A stretch of DNA of 64,000 nucleotides from Campanula takesimana (lineage: Eukaryota; Streptophyta; Magnoliopsida; Asterales; Campanulaceae). Every line of letters starts with the position of its first letter. Position 1 is the stretch's first letter. Shown one piece after another: positions 53,107 to 64,000 of this stretch. A model generated the notes under the pieces. It was not told the origin of the DNA. It did not search any database and saw only the letters and a list, made by a program, of their open reading frames with translations. A program made the translations under genes and the position numbers. The stretch spans positions 434,001 through 498,000 of the forward strand of contig JAOWBW010000027.1 in assembly GCA_026119855.1 (NCBI GenBank), in the 5' to 3' direction.

Positions 53107-55112
53107 ATGCCTCAACCAAGAAGAAACAATGAAAAGGACATTCCACACATTGATGATTGTGGATTCTTTGATATTTATTCATCAAAAATCAAAACCTATC
53201 TAGATGCTAATAGCATATGGAACTGGTATGTATTAGAAAATGAAGTTGAACCTCCCACTCAAGTTGAAGTCAATGGAGGAGGTAGCAAAATCAAATCTCC
53301 TGAAAACTGGACTGATGCACAAAGACAACTTATGACTGCAAACTTAAAAGTAAAAAACATTCTGCAAAAAAGTGTAAATGACTTCCTAGCTCAAGAAATA
53401 GCTAAAGTAACAAGTGCTAAAGCAGCATGGGAATTAATTAACACAAAGTTCACTAAACACACCAGTGTTAGAACCCAGAATCTATATAACCAATTAAGAC
53501 AGTTAGACAACTTCAAATTCTATCCTGGAGAGAAAGTGAGTGCTGCAAGACCAAGATTTGAAGATCTTGTAAGAGCCATTTCAGACCATGGCAAAACCTT
53601 TGAACAATCTGACCTATGCTTAAAGATCTACTCTAATCTTCCTCAAGAATATGAGAAAGTAGCCCTTCCCATTAGAGAAGGAGCTGAATGGAGTAGTATG
53701 ACTATAGAACAATACTTTGGTAAACTTGAAGCTTATGAACTGGAAGAAATGATCAAAATTCAACCAGCATCCACCATATCTCAAACCCTTGCCCTTGTAG
53801 CTCAAGAGCAAACCCAGAAACAATTTTTTCATCAGGATATTGACACTCTTGTTATTAATGCTCTACAAAAGCTGAACATAACTCCTAAACAAGAATCAAA
53901 GCCTATATCTCAAGAAGACATCCCAAGTCTTATCTCCATGGCTGTCAGAAATGCCATGAAGCATCAAAAGAAAGCTTTTGATAGAAGATACAGTCCTTTA
54001 CCATCCAACTCAACTCAAGAAGTTATCAAGAAGAACATTGAGTGTTACAACTATGGTAAACCAGATCACTATGCTACAGATTGTAAAGAACCTAAGAAAC
54101 CAAGGGAAAACTCAAAAAGAATGACCTATTCTAAAGATGACATTCATAGTTCTAGGTGCAATTGTTTTAATTGTGTCAAGGCTAAGAATGATAAAAATAA
54201 AGAACAATCATGCTTGCTGACTCTTCTAGGTTTAGTGATGAAGAATTTGACTCATCAGACTCAGACAGTGATGAAGAAGAAGCACTACTGTGTTTGGTTG
54301 CACAGGAATGTGATGATTCAGATAATGAAGAAGACCTTGAAGCCTTAGTTGCTGCTGAAGAACTCAAAGAGGTACATAATTTTAATTCTCTTAACATTGA
54401 TGGCTTTAAAAATTTAGTCTGCACCCTTTTGATTCAAAAGAAGAAACAAGACTCTAGCTTTGCTGCCCTCATCACAGAAAACCTTGAACAATCAAAAACC
54501 ATTGAAAATCTCAAATCCCTAAACGCTAACCTTGAAACAACCAAAAAGGATCTAGAAGAAAAATGTCAAAAACTCGAAAATGACATACTTGGCTCAACAG
54601 CTGAGACTGACTGCTCTAAGTCCCAACAGGATAATGAACATGAAATGAGTATCTTGAAGGAAGAAAACATTGCTTTAAAAGGCAAAATTGATTCCTGGAA
54701 CAAATCAAGCAATGCTCTATCCATGTATCACTTTAATCAAAGACATCCTGGGGACAGATCTGGAATAGAAGCTAAAAACCCTACACTCAAAATATACACT
54801 CCACCTACTAGTGATAGAGCTGTTGAAACTATGATTTTACAAAGTCTCAACACATTCTCTATCAAAAAACCATCTTACCCCATTCAAACAAAGGAAGATG
54901 TGTACAAACATAGGAGTGAAGAGAGTAAATTGAAAGAGGATTCTCCCATAGCTCCTAAGTCTCAATCTTCCACTAGCACTGAACAGCCAAGACAAGCTGA
55001 ACAGCCAAGGCAAACTGGACAGCCAAGCCATGCTAGACAGCAAAGGCAATCTAGGCAACCTAGACAAAACTGGCAATATTCCAATGGGAAAAGCCATACC
55101 TATCAGTCATAA
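53107..55112 (+). pseudogene. Sirevirus copy B gag (one frameshift)
   Basis: Start chosen at the first ATG after the PBS, MPQPRRNNEKDIPHIDDCG. The gag core holds AWELINTKFTKHTSVRTQNL, LRQLDNFKFYPGEKVSAARP and IYSNLPQEYEKVALPIREGA. The zinc knuckle reads CYNYGKPDHYATDC, with Tyr at the second Cys position. A second Cys cluster CNCFNC follows. A shift near 54206 moves to a frame with an acidic run (DEEFDSSDSDSDEEEA), a long coiled coil (QSKTIENLKSLNANLETTKK) and a Gln/Pro/Arg-rich end. Long gag with a C-terminal coiled coil fits the Sirevirus type. Confidence 0.88.
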
Positions 55113-55396
55113 AAAGTTCTCTCTTAGATCTTCATACCACTGACAAAATCCCAGACAGCAATCTCATTTCCATCAACCAAACTACAATCATAACCCATAC
55201 AACACTGGACACCTATATAATCCACCTCAACCCTTCACATTGACACCCTATATAATGCAAATCATGTCTTACTATAACACCCTTAACCAGTTCTTCAAAA
55301 GAAAATCAGGTGGCAAGGCTAGGGTACCAAAGAAAATCTAATCCTTTGGACCCAAAAAGAATAAAGGGTACCATAATTTTTAATTTTGTTTTGTAG

Positions 55397-56998
55397 GAAT
55401 CCAATAAAAGAATCTGGTACTTAGATAGTGGGTGTAGCAGACACATGACCTACAACAAGGAATGGCTTCAATAGTTAACACCCAAGAATGGTCCCAATGT
55501 TACATTTGGTGACAATTCCCAAGCAAGAGTCAAAGTATCAGGCAATCTAGTGACCAAGGAGATCATCTTTACAGATGTATCTTATGTTGAAGGCCTGAAG
55601 CACAATTTGATCAGCATTAGTCAAATTTGTGACAAAGGTTACCATGTTATTTGCACAAAGGATTAGTGCCAAGTCAAAGACAAGACCAACAAGGTTATTT
55701 TAACAGGAGTTAGAAAGAAGAACCTTTACTGCCTCCACCTTGAAGTAGTCCAATCTTCTACTGCTCATTGTCTTTTAACCTACAGTCAATCAGATATGTC
55801 TTGGCTGTGGTATAAAAGACTTGCTCATCTAAATCTCAAAACCATTTCAAAATTTTCAATCTCCAACCTTGTTAAGGGTCGCCCCAAAATACCCTTCAAG
55901 AAGGACAAGCTGTGCAGAGCCTGTCAATGTGGAAAACAAAAGAAGACATCCTTCTCTGCTAAAACAAGACTAGACACAACCAAACCTCTTGATCTCCTTC
56001 ATATGGACTTATTTGGTCCCATTAGAACCATATCTCTAGGTGGAAAGAGATATTCCCTTGTAGTTGTTGATGATTACATAAGAATCACTTGGATCATCCT
56101 TCGTGAATCCAAAAGTGATACCCTTCATAATCTCACTCAGTTGTTCAATAAAGTTCAGAACCCTTAAAGGCTTATCTATCAAAATGATAAGATCTGATCA
56201 TGGAACTGAATTTGAGAACACTAGAGTGGACACTTATTGCAATCAAATAGGGATTGATCACAACTTTTCAGCTCCAAGAACTCCTCAACAGAATGGAGTT
56301 GCAGAAAGAAAGAATAGGACCATTTGTGAAGCAGCAAGAGCAATGCTGTCAGAACATAATCTTCCTAAGTACTTTTGGGGTGAAGCTGTAACTACTGCTG
56401 TGTATGTTCAAAACAAAACTCTCATCAATAAGTTTCATATAAAGACCCCATATGAGTTGTGGAATGGAATGGTTACCACCATATCCTATTTTCATGGATT
56501 TAGGAGCAAATGTTACATTCACAACAATGGGAATAATAACCTGGATAAGTTTGATTCCAAGAGTGATGAAGGAATCTTTCTTGGTTACTCAAACACTACT
56601 AAAGCCTACAGAGTGTACAACAAAAGAAGGTTGGTTGTAGAAGAATCAATTCATGTTGACTTTGATGAAAATAATGATCAAAGCAACACTGACTTATGTG
56701 ATTTTGATGAAAATATTGGAAATTCTAACAACCTTCTAGAACCTTCACCAACTAATTCCTCTTCTCCAAATAAGAACAACTCTATTCTTCCTTATGTTCT
56801 ACCCAAAGACACCTCTAACAGCTTACCTACTCCCAACAGCTTTCCCCTTCCTAACAGCCAAGATGAATCTGTTAGCGGTCAAATAACCCCTTCTCAAATA
56901 TCCACTCCAATCCCCATTGACAATGATGAGAACCTTGTTATCTCCATTCCTATACAAAAGGAAACCATTCCGAAGGCATTCCTCACTATGATATTTTC
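55397..56998 (+). pseudogene. Sirevirus copy B protease and integrase
   Basis: Protease motif WYLDSGCSRHMTYNKEWL is intact, followed by a TAG. Then KHNLISISQICDKGYHVICT and another TAG. The integrase zinc region (LWYKRLAHLNL; CRACQCGKQKKTSF) is followed by the catalytic set: HMDLFGPIRT (Asp), IRSDHGTEFENT (Asp) and PQQNGVAERKNRTICEAARA (Glu). A shift near 56165 separates the first Asp from the rest. The C-terminal part (DEGIFLGYSNTTKAYRVYNK) leads to a Ser/Pro/Asn-rich linker. Confidence 0.88.
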
Positions 56999-57811
56999 AT
57001 GAGTGCCTGCATCTCTCAAATGGAACCCAAGAAGATCCATGAAGCTCTTCAAGATGCAGACTGGATAGAAGCAATGGAAGAAGAACTGGAACAGTTTGAA
57101 AGGAATAAAGTATGGAAACTTGTTCCCAAACTAAGAAATCAAACTGTCATTGGTACCAGATGGGTATTTAGAAAGAAAATGAGTGAAGATGGTACTGTAG
57201 TAAGAAACAAAGCCAGACTTGTTGCTCAGGGATACAGACAAGAAGAAGGAATAGATTATGATGAAACTTTTACTCCTGTAGTAAGACTTGAAGCCATAAG
57301 ACTATTTTTAGCCTTTGCATCTTTTAAAAGGATGAAAGTATTTCAAATGGATGTCAAAAGTTCATTCCTGAATGGAGTACTTCATGAACAAGTATTTGTT
57401 GCTCAACCTCCTGGATTTGAACATCCCAAATTCCCAGACCATGTATACAAGTTGGACAAAGCCTTGTATGGTCTAAAGCAAGCCCCTAGAGCATGGTATG
57501 ATACCTTGTCCAAATTCCTACTTGAAAAGGGATTCACCAAAGGTCATATTGACAATACTCTGTTCATCAAAAAATATGGAGATGATACCCTACTCATTCA
57601 AGTTTATGTTGATGACATCATTTTTGGTTCATCAAATGAAGATCTTTGCAAAGAATTTGGAAATCTTATGCAAAAACAATTTGAAATGAGCATGATTGGA
57701 GAACTAACCTTCTTTTTAGGTCTCCAAGTCAAACAAATGAAGTATGGAATCTTTATTAACCAAGCCAAGTACACTAGAGATATGATAAAGAAGTTTGATA
57801 TGCTTCCTTAA
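56999..57811 (+). pseudogene. Sirevirus copy B reverse transcriptase
   Basis: RVT_2-type RT: ALQDADWIEAMEEELEQFER, VRNKARLVAQGYRQEEGIDY, FQMDVKSSFLNGVLHEQVFV, LYGLKQAPRAWYDTLSKF and the active site QVYVDDIIFGSS, ending TRDMIKKFDMLP. Catalytic Asp residues are intact and the 270-residue stretch is unbroken. It stops at TAA 57809-57811 and the frame then shifts into RNase H. Confidence 0.92.
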
Positions 57812-58548
57812 CAGCTAAGACACCTTTGTCTACATCTGCAAAACTTCATGCTGACACTGATGGTCAAAGTGTTGATCAAACACTTTATAGAAGCTATATA
57901 GGATCTCTCCTATATGTTACAGCCTCAAGACCATACATCATGTTCAGTGTATGTCTCTGTGAAAGGTTCCAAGCCAATCCAAAAGAATCTCACCTTGCTG
58001 CTGTTAAGAGGATTTTGAGATATTTAAAGGGAACTCCTGATTATGGCTTGTGGTAACCTAGTAAATCTCCATTCTCACTAATTGGCTTTACTGACTCAGA
58101 TTATGCTGGATGCAATCTGGATAGAAAATCAACAAGTGGTGGATGTCAATTTATTGGATCAAGGATTGTGTCCTGGTCTAGCAAAAAGCAAACTTCAGTT
58201 GCAACCTCAACAGCTGAGGCTGAATATGTTGCAGCTGGTCTCTGGTGTTCCCAAATATTGTACCTAAAAAGTCAACTTCAAGACTTTGGTATGAATGTCA
58301 CAAATATCCCCATATTTTGTGATAATTCCAGCATAATTGCCATGACTGGGAACCCTGTTCAACATTCTAAAACAAAACACATTGAAGTCAGACACCACTT
58401 CATTAGAGACCATGTTGAAAAAGGAAATATCAACTTATCCAAAGTTGGTACTAAGGATAATGTCTCTGACATACTAACTAAAGCTATGGATGAAAAGAGG
58501 TTTGAACTTTTGAGAGCAATGTTAGGAATGATTAACTTGCCTAAGTAA
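57812..58548 (+). pseudogene. Sirevirus copy B RNase H
   Basis: YRSYIGSLLYVTASRPYIMF and LRYLKGTPDYGLW lie in one frame (to 58056), then a shift. Next come FTDSDYAGCNLDRKSTSGG (Asp), VSWSSKKQTSVATSTAEAEY (Glu), IFCDNSSIIAMTGNPVQHSK (Asp) and IEVRHHFIRDHVEKG. All catalytic acids can be read. It ends MLGMINLPK at 58548, the usual Sirevirus pol C-terminus. Confidence 0.9.
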
Positions 58549-58833
58549 AAGGGATAAACTAGAAATTCATTTCATAAACTTTAAAGAAGTGCAAAGACAT
58601 AGTTAGCTGTCTTACAGTATCCCAACAGCTAACCAAACAGATCTCTATTCAAGAACAATTATATGATGGCCTGCTTACATCATATAACTTGATACTTCTA
58701 CTTAAAACACCTCTACCCCTATAGAACTTGGTAGGATTCCCTCCTCAAAATCCCTCTCTAAAACAAAAAGTTTAACAAAATCTTGTCCCAACAGCTAACT
58801 ATCTAACTTAGCTGGTCAAAACCCTCTGCCTTC
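58549..58833. other. Spacer between pol and antisense ORF
   Basis: No gene. The pol stop and the antisense ORF stop face each other across 285 bp. The spacer holds several CAACAGCTAA motifs (about 58632 and 58791) and TTAGCTGT (58606). Confidence 0.6.
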
Positions 58834-59901
58834 TTACAAGATCTGTTTCCAACAACATCTAGACCCCTTGTCCTGCAAATCTCCCCTTTCATTTGCGCTA
58901 GCTGGTGTGGACTGACCTGTCCCCAAATATCTTTCCAACCATACTGGATGCCTCTCCATAACAGGATCTATGAAAGAAACTGAATACTGAAGAGGTGGAC
59001 CCGTGGTTCTTGGCGACCACTCCTCCATAGCATCATAAGGTGGGAAATCATCCAAGGGAGAAACAAAGCTAAAGGTTCCTGAAGTCTGCATACTCTCAGC
59101 AGCTATCATTGTCATGTGGGAAGAAGGACCTCCAATATCCTCTTCCTTGACTTGAACAGGACTACAACACCTCAAATACTGCTTAAACAGTTGAGTTTGA
59201 GTAGTTGATGGTGATTGCTGGACCCCATTAAAATTATCTCCCCTTCCTTCAAGCACTGCCATGCTTATTGACAAAGTATCCCTTGTCACTGGGACATAAT
59301 CCCTTAGCTGTTCAGCAACATGCACCTTCTTGGCCTGAACAACTAAGATATCTTCCTGACTCATTAGCTCCCTCAATGTAAATGGCCTCAACACCTGATT
59401 TCCCTCAATAGCTATCATTCCAATATCCTTCTCATGGACCTTTAAACCCTCCTTTCTTATCAAATCTCCAAGAGAATGAACCCTTAGAACTTCTGTTTGT
59501 GCAGCACTTGCATTGCTGCTCTCTCCTCTCCTTACCCTCATCTTCTGTCCAAACAACTTTATACTTCCTCTCTCCTCCTCCTGTTTCTCTTTTCCCTTAC
59601 CTTTAACCTTATTCAGATGTGCCAATCTCTCTCTCTCTAACTTCTCCAAAACTTCCCTCTCACACTCCTAATCTCTCTTTCTCTTCTCCCTCTCTCTCAT
59701 TTCTCTATACTTAAGAGGGTGATCAAAGGGAAGCTGTTCAACTTCCTCCTGCAACTGATGATCACTCTGTATAGTGTATGATCTGTAGTCTCTCTCAAAC
59801 TTTTCTCTCTCAGTCTCTTCTCCTACAGGGATTGAAAAGATTAACTTTTTAGCTGTCTGAGCCATCTTTTTAGGACTAAACTTAGATGACAGTCTTCCCA
59901 T
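58834..59901 (-). pseudogene. Antisense accessory ORF of Sirevirus copy B (one stop)
   Basis: Start chosen at MGRLSSKFSPKKMAQTAKK (59901), because a minus-strand TATA box (59988-59998) lies about 90 bp upstream; an in-frame ATG at 59931 is also possible. About 354 codons with a single TAG at 59667-59665, where copy A reads Trp. N-terminal third: strongly charged, REMREREKRKRD, then EVLEKLERERLAHLN and KGKGKEKQEEERGS, probably coiled-coil and nucleic-acid-binding or nuclear. C-terminal part: LRPFTLRELMSQEDILVVQ, YLRCCSPVQVKEEDIGGP, FVSPLDDFPPYDAMEEW. No known domain. The same protein is encoded by both copies, so it is a family gene rather than a chance frame. Confidence 0.65.
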
Positions 59902-60494
59902 TTTCAAGAATTGAACTAAGAATGCCCTCAACAGCCAAGACTAAAGAGAATGAACTTAGTGTGTATTCATCAGCTAAGTCCATATTCCTTATATACACAA
60001 GGAATTTATGACTATTCATAATAGAGTAAGATTATAGACTTAGCTGTTAAATTTTAATGTTGGTTCAAAATATCAACTGATTTGACCATAAAATCTGTAC
60101 TATTGGTTAAAAAACATGGAAAGTCTGAGAATGTGATGGTCAATATTAATGTTGAAGAGTGCAAGGTTATATTTGTCCCTTACTTTCCATAAATAGCCGC
60201 CCGCTATTTCTAGGAATAAATCGTATCTCATTTAATTCCATTCTATTTACTGTTCACTTGAACAGTAAAAGAGGATAACTTTCAAATCTTCCTAAAACGG
60301 CTACTTTAATTCTCCACGTCACCTCGATCTTCCAAAATTATAACCGTTGTCCCCACCATCTACCTCGATTCATCTTCTTTTAACTCTATTTAAACCTTGA
60401 ATCAGTTAACACCCCTCATTTTTCTTTTCGATTTCGCATCCTCTATTTTAAAACCCTAGCTCCCTTGTTCTCATTCTTCACCTTACCCTCTTAA
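59902..60494. promoter_or_regulatory. Divergent intergenic promoter region, Sirevirus copy B
   Basis: 593 bp between the two accessory ORFs. The minus-strand TATA box (TATATAAG, 59989-59996) serves the antisense ORF. A plus-strand CTATTTAAACC box (60386-60396) lies about 105 bp before the sense ATG. The block CTTGTGTATA(T/A)AAG and the AATAGCCGCCC(A/G)CTATTTCT stretch are conserved with copy A. Sequence conservation is seen; bidirectional activity is inferred. Confidence 0.55.
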
Positions 60495-63400
60495 ATGGCT
60501 CTACCTGAAGAATCCCATGGCTACTACATTGAAAGCGACTTCTTTGAAGGAGAAATAGGAAGCCACGTCAAAACCATTCTCGAAAACAATGATCTTCTTA
60601 ACATGTTAACTGCTGAGAATCCAATTCTTGAAAATGCATGCATGGAGGTATACAAAATTGGAAAAAGGCTCAAAGATATCACCATTCGTTGTGTGTTTGA
60701 GAATGTTACAATGCTCATCAGACCTAAAGATGTGTACACAACCTATGGCATCTCTAATGATTCAAGCCTTGTGAAAAATGTGTGGAACACCAACTTAGAT
60801 TCAGAATTCAGTACTCTCTACAAGCAATTCACCAATCAAGATGATGTTGACTATGACTCAGTGAAAAACAAATCCATCTGGAAAAAGAATCTCGCCATCA
60901 ACAATTCAGCTCTCAGTGATGTGGTCATCAAAGGAATGTGTGGAAAAAAATCTTCCTTAGATCAATTGAGCTCTGCAGAATGGAAGATTGCTCTTGGCCT
61001 AATTAGAAGGAAAATTAATTGGTGCACAGTCATGCTGGAAAATTTCAATATTGCCACTTCCCCATCTCTCCTCAAACCTTATGTGAGATCAACCAAACCA
61101 AACATATTTAGGTTCATGAGTGGAATTCTTGCAAAGAATCTCAATAATCACCCAGCCATTCTCAGTACTAAATGGCTTGTTTTTGTTCCTCTAAGCAAAT
61201 CCACGAAGTTTGATAAGAAAACCATCCCTCTCAAAGGATCCAAAGAGGGAACAGCTAAGCCATCCAAATCCAAGTCTTCAACAGCTAAGGCAACCAAGAA
61301 GGTCCCAACAGCTCAGTCAAGACCTGATAAAGCTCCAGCAACCAAGATGATCACTAGATCAACAGCAAAGTTACCAGCTAGAAGAAAATCCATTGCTTTC
61401 AAAAGAACTGGCAAGAAGAAGATTGATGAACCTCCCTCCTCATCAACCTCCTCTACATCCAGTGAATCAATAATAGCCACTTCTCAAACCTCCTCATTAC
61501 CTGTTGATAGCAATGAGGACACTACTGAGAGTGGAGAAAGAATTAAAGCTGCTGATAGCAATGTGAGCAAAATCTATATTGATGACGAAATACCAGTTAG
61601 TGAAGGAGAATCTGAGGTTAGGAAAGCTAGCAGCTCCAGTGGTGCAATGATGATTGATGAAGAAAAGTTTGGTGTTCAAATGACTCTTCAGCAACAAATT
61701 AAAGAGATTAGGAAAGCCAAGCTTGGTACTGAGCAAGATGTGCCATCACATGATCTAGTGATCTCAACAGTTGAGGCAGACATCCCAACAGCTAAGGCAC
61801 TTCCAAGCAATGTGGAGAAGGTAACCACCTCATCCTCTTCTGATGACCACTTTGTTATTGTTCATAGAAAACTTGTTAGATCTCCTTCTCCTTCTCCCAA
61901 AAGACTCAGGCACTCCTCTCCCCCTTCTCCCCATCACACCTCCAGCTCAGATCATGTTGCTGCCATTGAAGGCATTCTTCATCTTAAAACTCATTCTCCA
62001 GTTGAAACCCATAGGGGGAATCTACCTAGTTTACAAAGCCCTGCTAAGTCAAGGGGGAACTCTCCAGGTCATAAATCTACCCCAACATCTGAGACCCCAA
62101 CACTACCTTCTCCTCATCTTCCTATCACACACTCTATCTCTCTCCCTCCCAGATCTCTTGATCACTCTACTGTTCTTCCAATCCTCAACCCTAATCTCAT
62201 TAAAATGATCAAGGACAAATCTGTCTCCAATATCTATGAGGAAGAAAGAGCCTCCCTCTTTGAACAGCTATCTGACAAATTCTCAATTGATGAATCCCTC
62301 AAAACATTTTATGAGAATTAGAGAAGCCAGACACACCCAAGGTCAAGGTTGATCATCAGCTCCCAAACCTGCCCCTACAGCTAACCCTACCTCTAAATCA
62401 ATCTCTATCCCTCAAATTGATCTTGACACATCCATGCCATCTCCTAGCTTCTGGGCACTTGACTGTGACATTGACTTTTCTATCCCAATAGTTCAAGAAG
62501 CCCACAATAAGTTTAAGTCTGTTCCAATTCTTCCTCCTCTTCTTAATCCTCATAATATCCCCAATCCCTAGGAAATGACCAAAACTCATATGAGTATTCA
62601 TGCAAGGAACATTGGGGGCCAACTTTTTTATGCTTATGAAGAGCGGAAGAAATTCAGAATCACCACTCAATATTGCTTCCTCTTTTCTGCTCCAAAACTT
62701 CCAAATCCCCTCAATTTTTCAAAGCTTGCTGAATGGGAACTTGTCTTCTCCCATCTCATTTCTAACAATCTTCAGGAATGCCTCTATGCTCCTTCCTCCC
62801 TTGTGTATGCTCTGTGCATTCAATATGCCCAGTCCATCTTTTGGACCCTGCTTTCCAAAAAGAGCTGTATAATGGGACTAATTGTCAAAAGCCTCTTCCC
62901 AATCTCTTCTGTATATCCTCAACATCTTCCTCCACCTCCTCCTAAATTCGATAAGAAATCCATATCACAATTTGCAAATCTCCCTCCAAATTTTGATCAA
63001 TTCAAATACACCCCTCCATATAGTCTCACCTTCACTGACATCAACCAATTCTCAGCCTCCCTTATTAGATAACTCAAATCTGCCATTCTCAAAAAGCTTG
63101 ACAATGTATCTGAGTTCATCCTGCAAAGAGGTGAAAATCCAATTGATCCTTCTCCTGAACAGCCAACCCAAACAGCTTTCCCACCTCCTCCTCTCAGTAG
63201 CCATTCCCTGCCTCCAAGACCATCACAGGCATCAATTTACTCCTACTTCCAAGCTCCTCATGCTGGTCAGCCTCTCAAAGCCACCAAAAAGAGACCTGCC
63301 TCTCTATATAAGGAATATACAATGGGAGTGTCACCATCTGATGATGCCACTTCTCCTCAGCTACTGCAAGCTTTGATTTGTCCAAGGCTTCTTTAGAACC

Positions 63401-63573
63401 AACTAGTCCTTACCCAAGAACAGCTGACAGCCAGACAAGACCAAAACTTCCAGTACAACTATATGATGGGTCTTGACTGGAACAATGAATGGTTCTACAG
63501 AAGAAATGATCCAGTAAGAAGAGCTGCACTCTTACAAGAGAAGAAAGCTGTGGAAAATAATCAAAATGCCTAG
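60495..63573 (+). pseudogene. Sense accessory (env-like position) ORF of Sirevirus copy B
   Basis: Open for 608 codons from MALPEESHGYYIESDFFEGE (60495-62321), then shifts frame near 62330 and continues to a stop at 63571-63573 through TAGs or TAAs near 62569, 63070 and 63394. N-terminal region: KDITIRCVFENVTMLIRPKD, SVKNKSIWKKNLAINNSALS, LGLIRRKINWCTVMLENFN. Middle: basic Ser/Thr/Pro-rich with two PPT-like repeats. C-terminal part: THMSIHARNIGGQLFYAYEE, a hydrophobic stretch at 62794-62853 (SSLVYALCIQYAQSIFWTLL) that could span a membrane, and a Pro-rich tail. No signal peptide is evident. The frame shift occurs at the same place in copy A. Role unknown. Confidence 0.7.
62011..62060 (+). repeat. 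Internal PPT-like repeats, Sirevirus copy B
   Basis: ATAGGGGGAATC (62011) and TCAAGGGGGAACTC (62049), 40 bp apart, inside the sense accessory ORF. The same pair is in copy A at 3091 and 3129. Repeated polypurine signatures are described for Sireviruses. Confidence 0.7.
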
Positions 63574-63787
63574 TATAGGTTCATTGGTTTGTTTTCTTTA
63601 AGTTTTGAATAGCTGTTCAAAACATCCCTTTTGTTTTCCAATCATCTCTTTTTAAGTACATTTCAGTTTGTATTAACAGTTTGTTTGCCTAGAAATATTA
63701 TCAAGAAGAATTTCTCTTCATTGGATTTTCTATTTTCTTAGCACTTATCCCTGCAGGTACATAATCAAAAATCTTTATTTATTTACC

Positions 63788-63800
63788 AAAAAGGGGGAAA
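63788..63800 (+). other. Polypurine tract, Sirevirus copy B
   Basis: AAAAAGGGGGAAA one base before the 3' LTR, identical to copy A. Confidence 0.92.
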
Positions 63801-63801
63801 T

Positions 63802-64000
63802 TGTTAGTACCTAACTATGCTTAACTCATAATTAATCATAGTAAATATGTTTTGATAAATAAATAATCAATCCATTGATTATATGATGTATACAAAAGAC
63901 CTGAACACAGGCAACCCAAGATAAACCCCAACAAGCCAAGCTTCTACATGATTTATCTATCATCCACACATCAAGCAAACTGAAGAACTACCTATTACAA
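63802..64000 (+). repeat. 3' LTR of Sirevirus copy B (cut by window end)
   Basis: First 199 bp of the LTR, starting TGTTAGTACC, nearly identical to 51897 onwards. It differs at a few positions (for example CTAACTATG for CTCACTATG). Confidence 0.93.

Larger units (their letters stand above)
51897..64000 (+). mobile_element. Sirevirus-type Copia retrotransposon, copy B (nearly full length)
   Basis: 5' LTR (51897-53039), PBS, gag, protease, integrase, RT, RNase H, antisense accessory ORF, divergent region, sense accessory ORF, PPT and the first 199 bp of the 3' LTR before the window ends. Same family as copy A. Coding frames are broken at several points, but each domain is easy to read, so it is younger or better preserved than Copia X. 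The base pairs before the LTR (AAATC) would be the expected duplication; the right flank is outside. Confidence 0.93.

Noticed and set aside
60495..63573. Calling the Sirevirus sense ORF a viral envelope gene
   Set aside because: Position matches the env-like ORF of SIRE1, but I see no signal peptide and only one weak hydrophobic stretch, so only the position is stated.
1..64000. CRISPR arrays, tRNA or rRNA genes, bacterial operons
   Set aside because: None found by eye: no regular direct repeats with unique spacers, no recognisable tRNA-like cloverleaf or rRNA core sequences. The tRNA-complementary pieces are retroelement primer sites.

Overview
This is plant nuclear DNA made almost entirely of transposable elements. 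I find no confident host gene, no rRNA or tRNA gene, no CRISPR array and no bacterial or organellar signature. A plant is indicated by Sirevirus-type and other Copia LTR retrotransposons, a Tekay-like chromovirus, a Tat-lineage Gypsy element, En/Spm (CACTA) transposons with TnpD, Stowaway-type MITEs with CTCCCTCCGTCCC ends, and plant-style introns. It is most likely an angiosperm, probably a eudicot; I cannot name the species. All products are assigned by reading motifs, not by a database search.

Layout. (1) 1-6035: 3' part of Sirevirus copy A, with a broken antisense accessory ORF, a divergent promoter, a broken sense accessory (env-like position) ORF, the polypurine tract and a full 3' LTR ending at 6035. 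(2) 6048-6357: a Stowaway MITE. (3) About 6598-13604: remnants of a Copia element (Y) split by CACTA element 1 (7490-13177). (4) 13658 to about 43490: a nest four levels deep. Degenerate Copia X contains a Tekay chromovirus (14873-41688, target duplication AATTG). The Tekay 5' LTR contains a Tat Gypsy element on the minus strand (15052-36568, duplication ATTAA). The Tat accessory gene contains CACTA element 2 (19806-28588, duplication GTC). (5) About 43490-45357: AT-rich and GA-microsatellite DNA with nothing I can name. (6) 45358-46650: LTR and gag of Copia W, abutted by Tork-like Copia Z (46651-51119, no 3' LTR seen). (7) 51561-51859: a 299-bp CACTA MITE with GAT duplications. (8) 51897-64000: Sirevirus copy B, nearly full length, running off the right edge inside its 3' LTR.

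How the parts work together. Each retroelement carries the usual gag (particle), protease, integrase, reverse transcriptase and RNase H set, in Copia order (INT before RT) or Gypsy order (RT before INT), and all are broken by stops, frameshifts or deletions. The more unusual content is accessory. The Sirevirus family has a sense ORF and an antisense ORF fired from a shared intergenic region with TATA-like boxes on both strands, preserved in both copies. The Tat element has two ORFs antisense to gag-pol, each with its own upstream TATA box: an acidic protein, and a spliced protein resembling the plant 'putative gypsy type transposon' family with a coiled coil. CACTA 2 encodes TnpD (one in-frame stop) plus a multi-exon Ulp1-type cysteine protease gene with a recognisable His-Asp-Gln-Cys set.

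Decay is dominated by C-to-T style nonsense changes, small frameshifts and microhomology deletions. One timing conflict deserves attention: the Tekay LTRs differ by about 2 percent, while the LTRs of the Tat element nested inside them differ by about 4 percent.
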